IMG/VR virus record: IMGVR_UViG_3300021963_000378
Span: 1 to 34,723 of that record
DNA: 34,723 nt
Strand: one strand, 5' to 3'
DNA from: a virus
A program made the position numbers and the translations under genes. The notes beneath the pieces are model-generated. The model saw only the letters and a program-made list of their open reading frames with translations, did no database searches and was not told where the DNA came from. Positions 15,807-23,633 of the stretch are shown here, piece after piece (the stretch's first letter is position 1; each line of letters opens with the position of its first letter).

Positions 15807-16466
15807 ATGGCTACCATAACTAATAATCGCTCAAGCCTAATTACAGACCCGTTACGTAACTTTAGGTTTTTGGTTACGTTTACTGCACAAACTGGCGCAA
15901 GCCCAGCAACTACCGCACTAGCAGCAAGTACAGCGGTAATGGGCTTTACTTCAGTATCAGGAATGGCTGTAACAACAGATTCTATTCCTTACCGTGAAGG
16001 TGGTTACAACACTACCGTTCACCAAATTCCAGGACAAACAACGTTTGCTCCTATTACGCTACAGCGTGGAATGATGCTTGGACAACGCAAGAACTTTGAC
16101 TGGATGCGAGATATGTTTGCAACAGTTCAGGGTGGAGCTGGTTCACGTGGAGTTGGACAAAACTTCCGTTGCGACCTAGATATCCAAGTTCTATCTCATC
16201 CAATTCCAGGAGTTGGTGGAGAAGGAACTGGAGACACAACACCCCCAACGGACCACGTAGCTATGCGCTTTAAAGTGTATAACTGCTGGCCTACATCCCT
16301 TGCTTACTCAGACCTTAATGCAGGAGACAATGCTTTATTCGTAGAGCAAATGACCCTTGTACATGAAGGTTTTGATGTTAACTTTGGAACAACACTAGCC
16401 ACCGATGGTGGAGCTTCAGCTATCTTTGGCGCAATTCCAGATGCAACTCAAGCAAAAGCAGTCTAA
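15807..16466 (+). CDS. Tail tube protein, T4 gp19-like
   Basis: This 219-residue protein matches the gp19-type tube: DPLRNFRFLV near the start, FTSVSGM, IPYREGGYNTTVHQIPGQTTFAPITLQRG and DWMRDMF. These strands form the hexameric ring of the inner tube. The order sheath then tube is the standard one. AAGGAGATAATAACTT precedes ATG 15807. It is longer than T4 gp19 (163 residues) because of loops such as GGAGSRGVGQ and PGVGGEGTGDTTPP. Confidence 0.95.
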   Translation: MATITNNRSSLITDPLRNFRFLVTFTAQTGASPATTALAASTAVMGFTSVSGMAVTTDSIPYREGGYNTTVHQIPGQTTFAPITLQRGMMLGQRKNFDWMRDMFATVQGGAGSRGVGQNFRCDLDIQVLSHPIPGVGGEGTGDTTPPTDHVAMRFKVYNCWPTSLAYSDLNAGDNALFVEQMTLVHEGFDVNFGTTLATDGGASAIFGAIPDATQAKAV

Positions 16467-16483
16467 TCTAACAAAGGAATAAA

Positions 16484-17299
16484 ATGACAACGAAAACAAT
16501 CAGTGCAGCGGCTAATCCCGCAATGGCTAACAATCTCCTAAACCAAGTCATTAATGAACAGATTGAAGATGATTTCAATCCCGAAATTAAATCTCCTGCA
16601 GATAATACGGTTGAGCTTCCTGGCGGGTTTTTAACACCCGCTGGGGAGGTCCTCCGTACTGCAGAGGTACGAGAGCTAAATGGTCGCGATGAAGAAGCAA
16701 TTGCTAAAGCATCTAACGTAGGTAAAGCTCTTGGGACAATAATTCAACGTGGAACAGTTTCTATTGGAGACCTTAAAGCGGAAGAATCTGTTTTAGATAG
16801 ATTACTAGCGGGAGACTTAGATGCTCTTCTCCTAGGCATTATTAAATCAACTTTTGGAACAACTGTTGACATCCCCTCTTACTGCGCAAAGTGCGAAGAC
16901 TATAAGATTGTAACGGTTGATTTAAACGAAGATATTAAAGTAAAAGTTTTAGCAGACCCAATTAATGACCGTGTTTTTACTGTACAAGGAAAGAAAGACC
17001 TATTCACAGTTTCTCTTCCAACTGGTATTACTCAAAAAGCGCTTATTAAAAATGCTGATAAAACAGAGGCAGAGCAAACAACAATTCTTCTTGAAGATTG
17101 CATTTTAAAGATAAACGAAAACCCTGTCTATAGCCCTGTACAAGTACAAAACCTTGGAATGGTAGATAGAAAGAGTATTGTAAAAGAAATTAACAAACGA
17201 GTTCCTGGACCTCAGTTTACTGACATCACAGTTACGTGCCCTGAGTGTGAAGGCGAGGTAACGGTCTCCATTAATTTGGGAACCTTGTTTCGCTTGTAG
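16484..17299 (+). CDS. Tail assembly chaperone / T4 gp26-like zinc protein, frame-0 product
   Basis: The 271-residue frame-0 product lies between tube and tape measure, the usual place of tail assembly chaperones. It has a disordered head, PGGFLTPAGEV, LNGRDEE, an acidic helix segment and four cysteines in two distant pairs (Cys134-x2-Cys137 and Cys252-x2-Cys255) that could share a zinc ion, as in the T4 baseplate gp26/gp51-like family. It stops at TAG 17297, right after the run ACC-TTG-TTT-CGC-TTG. A second frame continues in +1 beyond the stop to 17459, so a minor longer product is likely. AAAGGAATAAA precedes ATG 16484. Confidence 0.8.
   Translation: MTTKTISAAANPAMANNLLNQVINEQIEDDFNPEIKSPADNTVELPGGFLTPAGEVLRTAEVRELNGRDEEAIAKASNVGKALGTIIQRGTVSIGDLKAEESVLDRLLAGDLDALLLGIIKSTFGTTVDIPSYCAKCEDYKIVTVDLNEDIKVKVLADPINDRVFTVQGKKDLFTVSLPTGITQKALIKNADKTEAEQTTILLEDCILKINENPVYSPVQVQNLGMVDRKSIVKEINKRVPGPQFTDITVTCPECEGEVTVSINLGTLFRL
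17285..17299 (+). promoter_or_regulatory. Candidate +1 frameshift site (TTG-TTT-CGC-TTG-TAG)
   Basis: In frame 0 the bases read TTG TTT CGC TTG TAG. A Phe tRNA in the P site at TTT (17288-17290) can re-pair with TTC (17289-17291) after a one-base forward move, before the Arg CGC codon and just ahead of a stop. The UUU-CGN core matches the influenza PA-X type shift site. The shift joins frame 0 to the open frame ending at 17459. A -2 shift would give the same frame but has no equally good slippery sequence here. Confidence 0.65.
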
Positions 17300-17459
17300 T
17301 TATACGTCGTACTTAGAGTTATTCTCACAATGGGCAGTTCTAAGCGACATACATACGGGATGGACACTATCTGACATAAAAGATATGTCAGTAAGAGAGA
17401 GACAAAATTGGCTAGAACTAGCCAAGGCAAAGGCAGAGAGGACAAGCAGTGGCATTTAA
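17292..17459 (+). CDS. +1 frameshift extension of tail assembly chaperone
   Basis: This frame has no usable start of its own (only ATG 17385, 24 codons from the end) but is open from 17262 to TAA 17457. Its translation reads like a real domain: SYTSYLELFSQWAVLSDIH, then TLSDIKDM, SVRERQNWLELAKAK and AERTSSGI. If the ribosome slips from TTT (17288) to TTC (17289), the chaperone would be extended by 55 residues to about 324. The end overlaps the tape-measure start by a few bases. The M-S-x-RER-x-W-L helix is the kind of C-terminal segment seen in this chaperone family. Confidence 0.75.
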   Translation, partial: ACSYTSYLELFSQWAVLSDIHTGWTLSDIKDMSVRERQNWLELAKAKAERTSSGI

Positions 17460-20322
17460 CTTTATGGGTAATGTTAAAACTCTTACCTCTTCTGTCACCT
17501 CCCTTAAAAAAGAACTCTCTGGTGTCTATGACGTCTTAAAAAAGATTAAAGGACTTGGGCCATCAGCATTTGGGGACGTCAATGCTGTGCTCCAAAAAAG
17601 CGGTCAGTTTGGTAACGGTGTTGGTACACCTGTATTTGCAAAATCAAGCGTAACAAATGCCCCTAAGTTTTCAAATAGCACAACTATGGGTGCGGCTAAA
17701 CCAAGCTCAAATGCGCAGTTAAGCAATTACGAAAAAACAGCTTCAGCAATACAGACTCAGTATTTAGATATGGGTATACGCGAAGCTAAATTTAGTATAG
17801 CTGCAGGTGTTGCACAAACAGTTACTGGGGTTGTTAGTGCGGGTATGGGTATGCTCCCTAACGTTGGGGATGTGGCTCAAAGAGCTGGTTCTTTTTACGG
17901 CTCTTCAGCGATGTTTGGTGGTACTAACCGTACTCAAAACCAGCTAAACACAATGGCGGCTATGCGGGGCGGAATTACAGGCCCTACAGGTACTGCTGAA
18001 GCTTTTGGAACTCTTACTAGTTTTAGTTATATGCCTGGTAGTTCAAATATGGCACGGGGTCTTGGCGACGTGGGAGCAGCTGCTAAAGCATTGAACATGG
18101 ACAACGCCAGCGCCGCACAAGCGGTAGGAGCAACATCTACAGGAAGTTTTGGAGCTCAGCTCTACCAGTATGGTATTCGTCAATACGACGACAAAGGAAA
18201 CCTCCGTAAATCTGGAGATATTTCTAAAGACATTTTGCAGCGTATTTTTTATCCAGGCAAAGATGTAAGCAAAATTGGTGCAGAACAATTTGCTAAAGAC
18301 TCAATGGGTATGAACCTTGATTACCAGCTTGGAACTATGGGAATTCAAGGCGCACAGTTAACTAAGATGAAAGCTGAAATGGGTCTAGCAGTAACAGGTA
18401 AAAATCCTAATCTTGATACAGTAAACACTTCTGGTAATCCTTTAAACCCTTTTCTTCAAATTCAAGGTTCTGAAGAAAAACTTACTCAAAAAACTGAAAA
18501 AGACATTTTAGCAGGAGCACAAAAAGCTGCTGATGCATTAGTTATTTTAAATAATGCGTTAGAAAAAACTCCTAGTTTAATTGTACAAATGAACAGCGCT
18601 TTACAAACTTTTAATGGTACAAAGTCTGGTAACGGCGTTATGAACATAGTTAAAAGTGTTGCTCAAGGTGGAGCACAGCTTTATGCTGGCTCTAAACTTA
18701 TAAAGTACCTTAAAGGACTTAAAGGAGGAGCAGCAGCTGAAACAACAGCTCTTGAAACTGCAGCAACAACAGCAGCAAATACTGGAAAAATTGTTATAGA
18801 CCCTGTAACAGGAGCTGCAAGCCACAGCGCAACTGCAGTGACGGAAACAGCAGCAACGGCTGCTAAAGCTTCAAAACTTGCAATGGCAAGTCGTGTAGCT
18901 GGAAAAGTTGCTATACCCCTAACTGTTGCTACATCCTCGTATGATGTTTATAAACTTAGTCACGACGAAGAAATGAAAGCTTATGCAGCAAAGTGGGATA
19001 AAGACCACAAAAAAGCTTCATTTTGGGACAGGTTTAAAGAATCTATTAATATGATTGGTGACTACTATGGTGGACAAAAGTACGGAACAACTAACTCTCA
19101 AAATAGAGGTGGCCCAACCTCTGGTTTCTTCTCCAATGTTGGAGGAAACACTCCTAGCGTAAACTCATTTTCATTTAGCTCTGGCTCTCAACCAATGGCT
19201 AGTGGACCTTTAGCTTCTTCAATGAGTGCTACATCTATCTCTAAAACTATGGGTGCTGGGTTTGGTGCAAAAGACCCGTCAATGACAATGGCTGGAGCAT
19301 TGAACTATCACACAGGTGAAGACACTCCTATGCCAACAGGTACTCCTGTCTATGCGCGTTTTGCTGGAAAAGTTGTAGAAAGAAATTTAAGTAGAGACTT
19401 AGGTATTGCAGTAGAAGTTGACCATGGAGATGGTTACTCCTCTATCTATGGTCACTTAAACTTAAAAGTAGTTCGTTCTGGTCAAGAAATTAAAATTGGC
19501 GACTTGATTGGAAAATCTGGTTCAACAGGCCGTGTTACAGGTCCTCACCTTCACTTTGAACTACGTAAAGGCAAAGTTCCTACTGACCCAAAAACTTACA
19601 ACCCAGACAATAAGGGCGACGGTAAAAAAGGAACAGGGTCTAGTGCAGCTGGAGCATCAGTCAACGCAGCAAATGTGTCTAAGGGGATTAAAGCAAGTGG
19701 TAAACAATTACACGCTTGGTTAATGTCTCAAGGGTTTAGTAGTAATGGGGCTACAGGTATTCTTGGTAATTTAATCCAAGAGTCTGGTCTTAGCACTGGT
19801 TCAATTGGAGATGGCGGAACCTCATTTGGCATTGCTCAATGGCATAAAGGCCGTGGAGATAACCTAAAGAAGTTTGCTGTATCTATGGGTAAAGATTATA
19901 CGGACCTTGAAGTTCAAAAAGCATTTTTGTTAAAAGAAATGAAAACTTATCCAGATATGGTTAAGAAACTTCAAGACCCAAATATAGGAATTGTTGATGC
20001 TGCAGCACTATTTATGAGAAAGTTTGAACGACCAAAAGACCAAAGTGATAAAGCTGCAGGAAAACGAGCAAGCCTCGGTATTGGAGCAGTACAAGGTGGT
20101 CCAAACGATGGCTTTAACATCAATGTCAATGATGCAACTTCTGGCACTGGTATGCTATCTACACGTAATACAAATGCAACATCTTCAAACAGCGGAACAA
20201 ACAACATCTACGTTACTTTACAAATTCAACAAGCTAACCAACAAGAAGCAGAAGCTTTTGCAAAAACTTTGAAGAAGTATCTTGAAAAAGACAACCAACT
20301 TTATAAGTTAGGAAGTAACTAA
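17449..20322 (+). CDS. Tape measure protein with M23 peptidase and tail lysozyme domains
   Basis: This 957-residue protein sets tail length and is carried in the tube. GTG 17449 follows GAGAGGACAAGCA. The N-terminal ~600 residues are helical and Ala/Gly/Ser-rich, with a hydrophobic patch near residues 480-500. A LytM-type M23 peptidase occupies about 610-720, with the zinc and catalytic set His621, Asp625 (HTGED), His669 (YGHL), His700 and His702 (GPHLHFEL). A phage tail lysozyme-like domain follows at about 755-880, with the likely catalytic Glu778 in NLIQESGL and SFGIAQWHKGR. The end (IYVTLQIQQANQQEAEAFAKTLKKYLEKD) is the usual closing helix. Both hydrolases would open peptidoglycan during DNA entry. 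Confidence 0.95.
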   Translation: MAFNFMGNVKTLTSSVTSLKKELSGVYDVLKKIKGLGPSAFGDVNAVLQKSGQFGNGVGTPVFAKSSVTNAPKFSNSTTMGAAKPSSNAQLSNYEKTASAIQTQYLDMGIREAKFSIAAGVAQTVTGVVSAGMGMLPNVGDVAQRAGSFYGSSAMFGGTNRTQNQLNTMAAMRGGITGPTGTAEAFGTLTSFSYMPGSSNMARGLGDVGAAAKALNMDNASAAQAVGATSTGSFGAQLYQYGIRQYDDKGNLRKSGDISKDILQRIFYPGKDVSKIGAEQFAKDSMGMNLDYQLGTMGIQGAQLTKMKAEMGLAVTGKNPNLDTVNTSGNPLNPFLQIQGSEEKLTQKTEKDILAGAQKAADALVILNNALEKTPSLIVQMNSALQTFNGTKSGNGVMNIVKSVAQGGAQLYAGSKLIKYLKGLKGGAAAETTALETAATTAANTGKIVIDPVTGAASHSATAVTETAATAAKASKLAMASRVAGKVAIPLTVATSSYDVYKLSHDEEMKAYAAKWDKDHKKASFWDRFKESINMIGDYYGGQKYGTTNSQNRGGPTSGFFSNVGGNTPSVNSFSFSSGSQPMASGPLASSMSATSISKTMGAGFGAKDPSMTMAGALNYHTGEDTPMPTGTPVYARFAGKVVERNLSRDLGIAVEVDHGDGYSSIYGHLNLKVVRSGQEIKIGDLIGKSGSTGRVTGPHLHFELRKGKVPTDPKTYNPDNKGDGKKGTGSSAAGASVNAANVSKGIKASGKQLHAWLMSQGFSSNGATGILGNLIQESGLSTGSIGDGGTSFGIAQWHKGRGDNLKKFAVSMGKDYTDLEVQKAFLLKEMKTYPDMVKKLQDPNIGIVDAAALFMRKFERPKDQSDKAAGKRASLGIGAVQGGPNDGFNINVNDATSGTGMLSTRNTNATSSNSGTNNIYVTLQIQQANQQEAEAFAKTLKKYLEKDNQLYKLGSN

Positions 20323-21698
20323 TGGCAACTCCAAACTACACTCCAGGACGACCAACAGGTATTCCAGTTCTTGATAATATAACTGCTTCTTTTCAAGCAT
20401 CAGGAGCTGCTGTAAGAACTACTCGTGTTAAAGATACCGAAGACGCAATTCTTATAGAAAAAATTAAACTAGCTTCATACGAAGGAAATGTGGCGTTAAA
20501 ACAAGCTGCAATAGTTGCGTATAAAAAAGCACAGACACCAAAGTTAAAACCTGAAGGTTCTGGAGTACCAAACGCAGTTCAAACGCAAGCACTTAATGCA
20601 CTTGAACTTGAAAAAACAAATTGGACAAAACAAGCAACTGCAAGTAAAGCAAAAATACTTGCTTTAACAAATGCTCTTAAAGGATTTAAAGCAGATTTAG
20701 CAAAGTACACAAAGCAAACTGGGCCAGTAGAAATACCTACAATTAAGGTTTCTTCTGGAGATGCTGATAAACTTATTTATCAGTACAACTTACCTATGTT
20801 AAAACAAGCATATTTGCATCCTACTGGTCCTCAAGCAACTTCTCTTTTAAAACCAGAACTACTTGGTGCTCCAATTAATGACTTTAATAACGCTAGATTG
20901 GCTTGGAAAGGTGTTACGCCTTCTAGGGGCACGCTTCAAATGAGTAGACTTTACGCAGAAAACGCTAACTACTCAGCATCTGTAGCAAAAGGTCAGAAGA
21001 GAAATGACCAACCTTATGGGTTTAGATTCTTATACAACCCAACCGATATAACAATGGCTTGGGGAATTGTTGATGCATTTTCTCCTGAATATGCACAAAG
21101 TAACTCCAACGGAATGTCAGGAGTAGCTGTAGGTTTAATGAAAGGAACAATTGCGTTTACAATTTTACTAAATCGCATTGAAGACCTTGGCATTTTAGAG
21201 GAAGACGGCTCATACGTTAATGGCACATTTGGAAATGACCAACCTTATGATTTTAATGCTTACTCACAAGTTCGGTACCCTCCTGATGGAACACAAACAG
21301 TTCCAATTTTAAAGACACCTCCTTTAAATAGTCCGTACGGTCTTTCTGAAGAGCCTTCGTTTGAAGAGAGAGCAACTATATGGAAACGCGGAACTATGTA
21401 CGACTTAGAGTATTTGTTCAGAGCAATGGGCGGATACTACGCTGATTATCAATCTGGATTAAATGGTATGACTGCAGATAGAGGGTGGTTACAACCAATC
21501 CCTATGGAACTTCACTTAGGTGCAGGACTACGCTATCTCGTACGTGTAAGCAGCTTAGACTTAAAGCACATGATGTTTAATGAAAGAATGGTTCCTATCC
21601 TTACAACAGTAAATGTTATTTGTACTAGGTACTACGACAGCCCAGATGCGTTTACTGACCCAACAGCTTATTCTCCAGAAACAACACCTACTAGTTAA
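20322..21698 (+). CDS. Baseplate hub/tube-adaptor protein
   Basis: This 458-residue protein starts in a TAATG overlap with the tape measure stop. The N-terminal third is helical and Lys/Ala-rich (residues ~40-145), with a possible coiled coil. From about residue 225 comes YGFRFLYNPTDITMAWG, a segment like the F-x-F-x-NP pattern of hub-adaptor proteins of contractile injection systems. Later come RGTMYDLEYLFRAMGG, LRYLVRVSSLDLKHMMFNERMVPILTTVNV. It probably joins the tube to the baseplate hub next to the LysM protein. Family membership is by motif memory and needs profile search. Confidence 0.7.
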   Translation: MATPNYTPGRPTGIPVLDNITASFQASGAAVRTTRVKDTEDAILIEKIKLASYEGNVALKQAAIVAYKKAQTPKLKPEGSGVPNAVQTQALNALELEKTNWTKQATASKAKILALTNALKGFKADLAKYTKQTGPVEIPTIKVSSGDADKLIYQYNLPMLKQAYLHPTGPQATSLLKPELLGAPINDFNNARLAWKGVTPSRGTLQMSRLYAENANYSASVAKGQKRNDQPYGFRFLYNPTDITMAWGIVDAFSPEYAQSNSNGMSGVAVGLMKGTIAFTILLNRIEDLGILEEDGSYVNGTFGNDQPYDFNAYSQVRYPPDGTQTVPILKTPPLNSPYGLSEEPSFEERATIWKRGTMYDLEYLFRAMGGYYADYQSGLNGMTADRGWLQPIPMELHLGAGLRYLVRVSSLDLKHMMFNERMVPILTTVNVICTRYYDSPDAFTDPTAYSPETTPTS

Positions 21699-21707
21699 GG
21701 AATTTAA

Positions 21708-21983
21708 ATGATATATTTAGATAGCAGATACGCTGATTCTATTATTTTTAAAGCATGGGATTCTAGAAAAGCTCAATATAACTTAACTTGTTTTAGAAGA
21801 TTTCCTACTTATACAAAAAAGTATTTTATGTATGAGTGGGTGGAAAATGACCGTTTAGATAATTTAGCAAACAGGTTTTTGTCCAACCCTGGTTTATGGC
21901 ATACAATATTAGATATTAACCCAGAGATTATTGACCCAACTAATCTCACTCCTGGTACTCAAATAAGGATTCCTAGTGCGTGA
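21708..21983 (+). CDS. LysM-like baseplate protein, T4 gp53-type
   Basis: This 91-residue protein contains WVENDRLDNLANRFLSNPGLWHTILDINPEI and ends LTPGTQIRIPS, the classic LysM pattern of the gp53/tail protein X type. Such proteins staple baseplate subunits together; the LysM fold here is structural and need not bind peptidoglycan. TTAAGGAATTTAA precedes ATG 21708. The stop overlaps the start of the next gene by eight bases. Confidence 0.85.
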   Translation: MIYLDSRYADSIIFKAWDSRKAQYNLTCFRRFPTYTKKYFMYEWVENDRLDNLANRFLSNPGLWHTILDINPEIIDPTNLTPGTQIRIPSA

Positions 21984-23229
21984 CCCAGAACGTCAAAATA
22001 GATACGGAAATAGTTTTACTGTTGTATTTCCAGATTTTCCTGGGTTTACTCAATCTCCGTACTCTTTAACTATTACTCAAAGTATAGGCAAACATGACGT
22101 AATAGAGATATTTTACAGCACTATAAACTTAAGCTATTTAAAAGCTTTATCAACAGGAGTTGCTGTAGAAGTAACCTGGTCTAACGATGCGGTTTCAGGT
22201 GTTTTTGTTGGGTATGTTTCTGATTTAGAATATCCAACATCATCTGCTATTCAAAAACCTTTAACAATCACTTGTCTAGGAGCTTCTTTTCCCCTTAAAG
22301 AAAAACGACAAAAAATATGGAAAAACGCTACTGCAAGTGAAGTAGCAACAGACATTGCTATTTTCAATAAGTTAAAACCAGTTGTTACACAGTCCGACAT
22401 TAGGTTTCCTCAAATATCTTTTTCAGGGCATTCTCAATGGCAAAAGTTACAAGAGTTAGCTAAGTCAGTGGGGTTTGCATGTCAAGTAATTGGGGTAGAA
22501 CTTCATTTTCATCCTATAGACGTAATTGTAGATAAATTTTTAACTACTATTCCTGTGATGGCGTTTGTAGACCCAAACGTCACTCCTACAAACCAGTTTA
22601 ATTCTCAAACTTTAGACCACTTTGAAAGCGTTCAAAGTGATTACGGAGATTTTCGCGGAAATACAAAAGCAGTAAAAATTGTGGGTGGAGTTGACCCTAT
22701 AACAGGAAAAATTTACAAATCAACATCCTCACCAAATTCTGTTGGAAAAAATCTTAGAACAAAAAATAAAAATCCTTTGTTTTTTGATATTGATACAGCC
22801 TCAGTTGTAACTGATGGTCTTACATCTCAAAGCCTTGCAAATGCAAAAGCTCAACTTTCTAGGTTATCTACTCCTGGCTATGGTTTTGGTCAAGGTGACC
22901 CAAGAATTGCTCCATGGAAAACACTGGAAGTACGAGGAACTGGGGATACAAGTGACGGGTTTTGGGTTGTTGCCAATGTAATCCACACACTAAATGCGGA
23001 CGGTAAATACAAGGTAGAATTTAACTGCGTAACTGATGGCAGTGGTTCTAATCAAATTTCCGCTTTAAGACCGTCTTCTGCTGGAACAGTTCCTACTGTA
23101 AATTTAAATGATGCAATTACAACAGGTGCAAACACACCGACAACGTATAAACTAAGTAATCCAGAACCAATGGTAAGTCAGTCATCAACAGGGTATAACG
23201 TCGTTCCAAGAAGGTGGGTAGCAATTTAA
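21976..23229 (+). CDS. Baseplate hub protein, gpD/gp27-like
   Basis: This 417-residue protein starts at GTG 21976, inside the LysM gene. The pattern SLTITQSIGKHDVIEIFY, VAVEVTW, SGVFVGYVSDLE, then KPLTITCLGASFPLKEKRQKIW and ASEVATDIA, with SGHSQWQKLQELAKSVGFACQVIG, is typical of P2 gpD / Mu gp44 hub folds: two related beta barrels that bridge the threefold spike and sixfold tube. The C-terminal part continues with WKTLEVRGTGDTSDGFWVV and HTLNADGKYKVEFNCV. Position before gp25- and gpJ-like genes fits. No catalytic residues are expected. Confidence 0.85.
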   Translation: MRDPERQNRYGNSFTVVFPDFPGFTQSPYSLTITQSIGKHDVIEIFYSTINLSYLKALSTGVAVEVTWSNDAVSGVFVGYVSDLEYPTSSAIQKPLTITCLGASFPLKEKRQKIWKNATASEVATDIAIFNKLKPVVTQSDIRFPQISFSGHSQWQKLQELAKSVGFACQVIGVELHFHPIDVIVDKFLTTIPVMAFVDPNVTPTNQFNSQTLDHFESVQSDYGDFRGNTKAVKIVGGVDPITGKIYKSTSSPNSVGKNLRTKNKNPLFFDIDTASVVTDGLTSQSLANAKAQLSRLSTPGYGFGQGDPRIAPWKTLEVRGTGDTSDGFWVVANVIHTLNADGKYKVEFNCVTDGSGSNQISALRPSSAGTVPTVNLNDAITTGANTPTTYKLSNPEPMVSQSSTGYNVVPRRWVAI

Positions 23230-23633
23230 TGATATTTGAAAAAACAATTTCCCTTCCATTTTCTATTGACACTTTTGGAACAATAGGAACAACTACTGAC
23301 CAGTCAAAAATTTGGGCAGACAAAGTTCGTTCTGTGTTGGGCACTTCTCTTCGTGAGCGAGTTATGCGACCAACTTTTGGCACTTTAATTCCTTTTTCAT
23401 TGTTTAATAACGTAGAAAATGCGGCTGTTGAAATTAAAGAAGAAGTAACACGTGCTTTTGGTAAACAAATAAAGTTATTAACGTTAAAAGACGTCTCTAT
23501 TGAACAAGATACTTACAATAACTCTTTAACAGTAACAGTAACATACGCACTTCCCAATCAAGAAATAAACAAACTATCCATTGGGTATATAACTATCCGA
23601 GGAACGCTTCCAATGTATGAGGAGTTGAAATGA
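23229..23633 (+). CDS. Baseplate wedge protein, gp25-like
   Basis: I chose ATG 23229, which overlaps the upstream TAA (TAATG), giving 134 residues; GTG 23214 in the same frame would add five. Diagnostic segments are VRSVLGTSLRERVMRPTFGTLIPF, an E-x-RP-x-FG-like motif of gp25 proteins, followed by AAVEIKEEVTRAFGKQIKLLTLKDVSI and SLTVTVTYALP. gp25 clamps the sheath to the baseplate wedge and starts sheath assembly. Despite an old lysozyme label for this family, no lysozyme activity is expected. The stop overlaps the next gene (ATGA). Confidence 0.92.
   Translation: MIFEKTISLPFSIDTFGTIGTTTDQSKIWADKVRSVLGTSLRERVMRPTFGTLIPFSLFNNVENAAVEIKEEVTRAFGKQIKLLTLKDVSIEQDTYNNSLTVTVTYALPNQEINKLSIGYITIRGTLPMYEELK

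Noticed and set aside
17287-17316. A -1 frameshift at the tail chaperone end, the common mechanism in this gene position.
   Set aside because: The -1 frame meets TAG at 17314 after only a few codons and has no slippery heptamer; the +1 frame is the long one.
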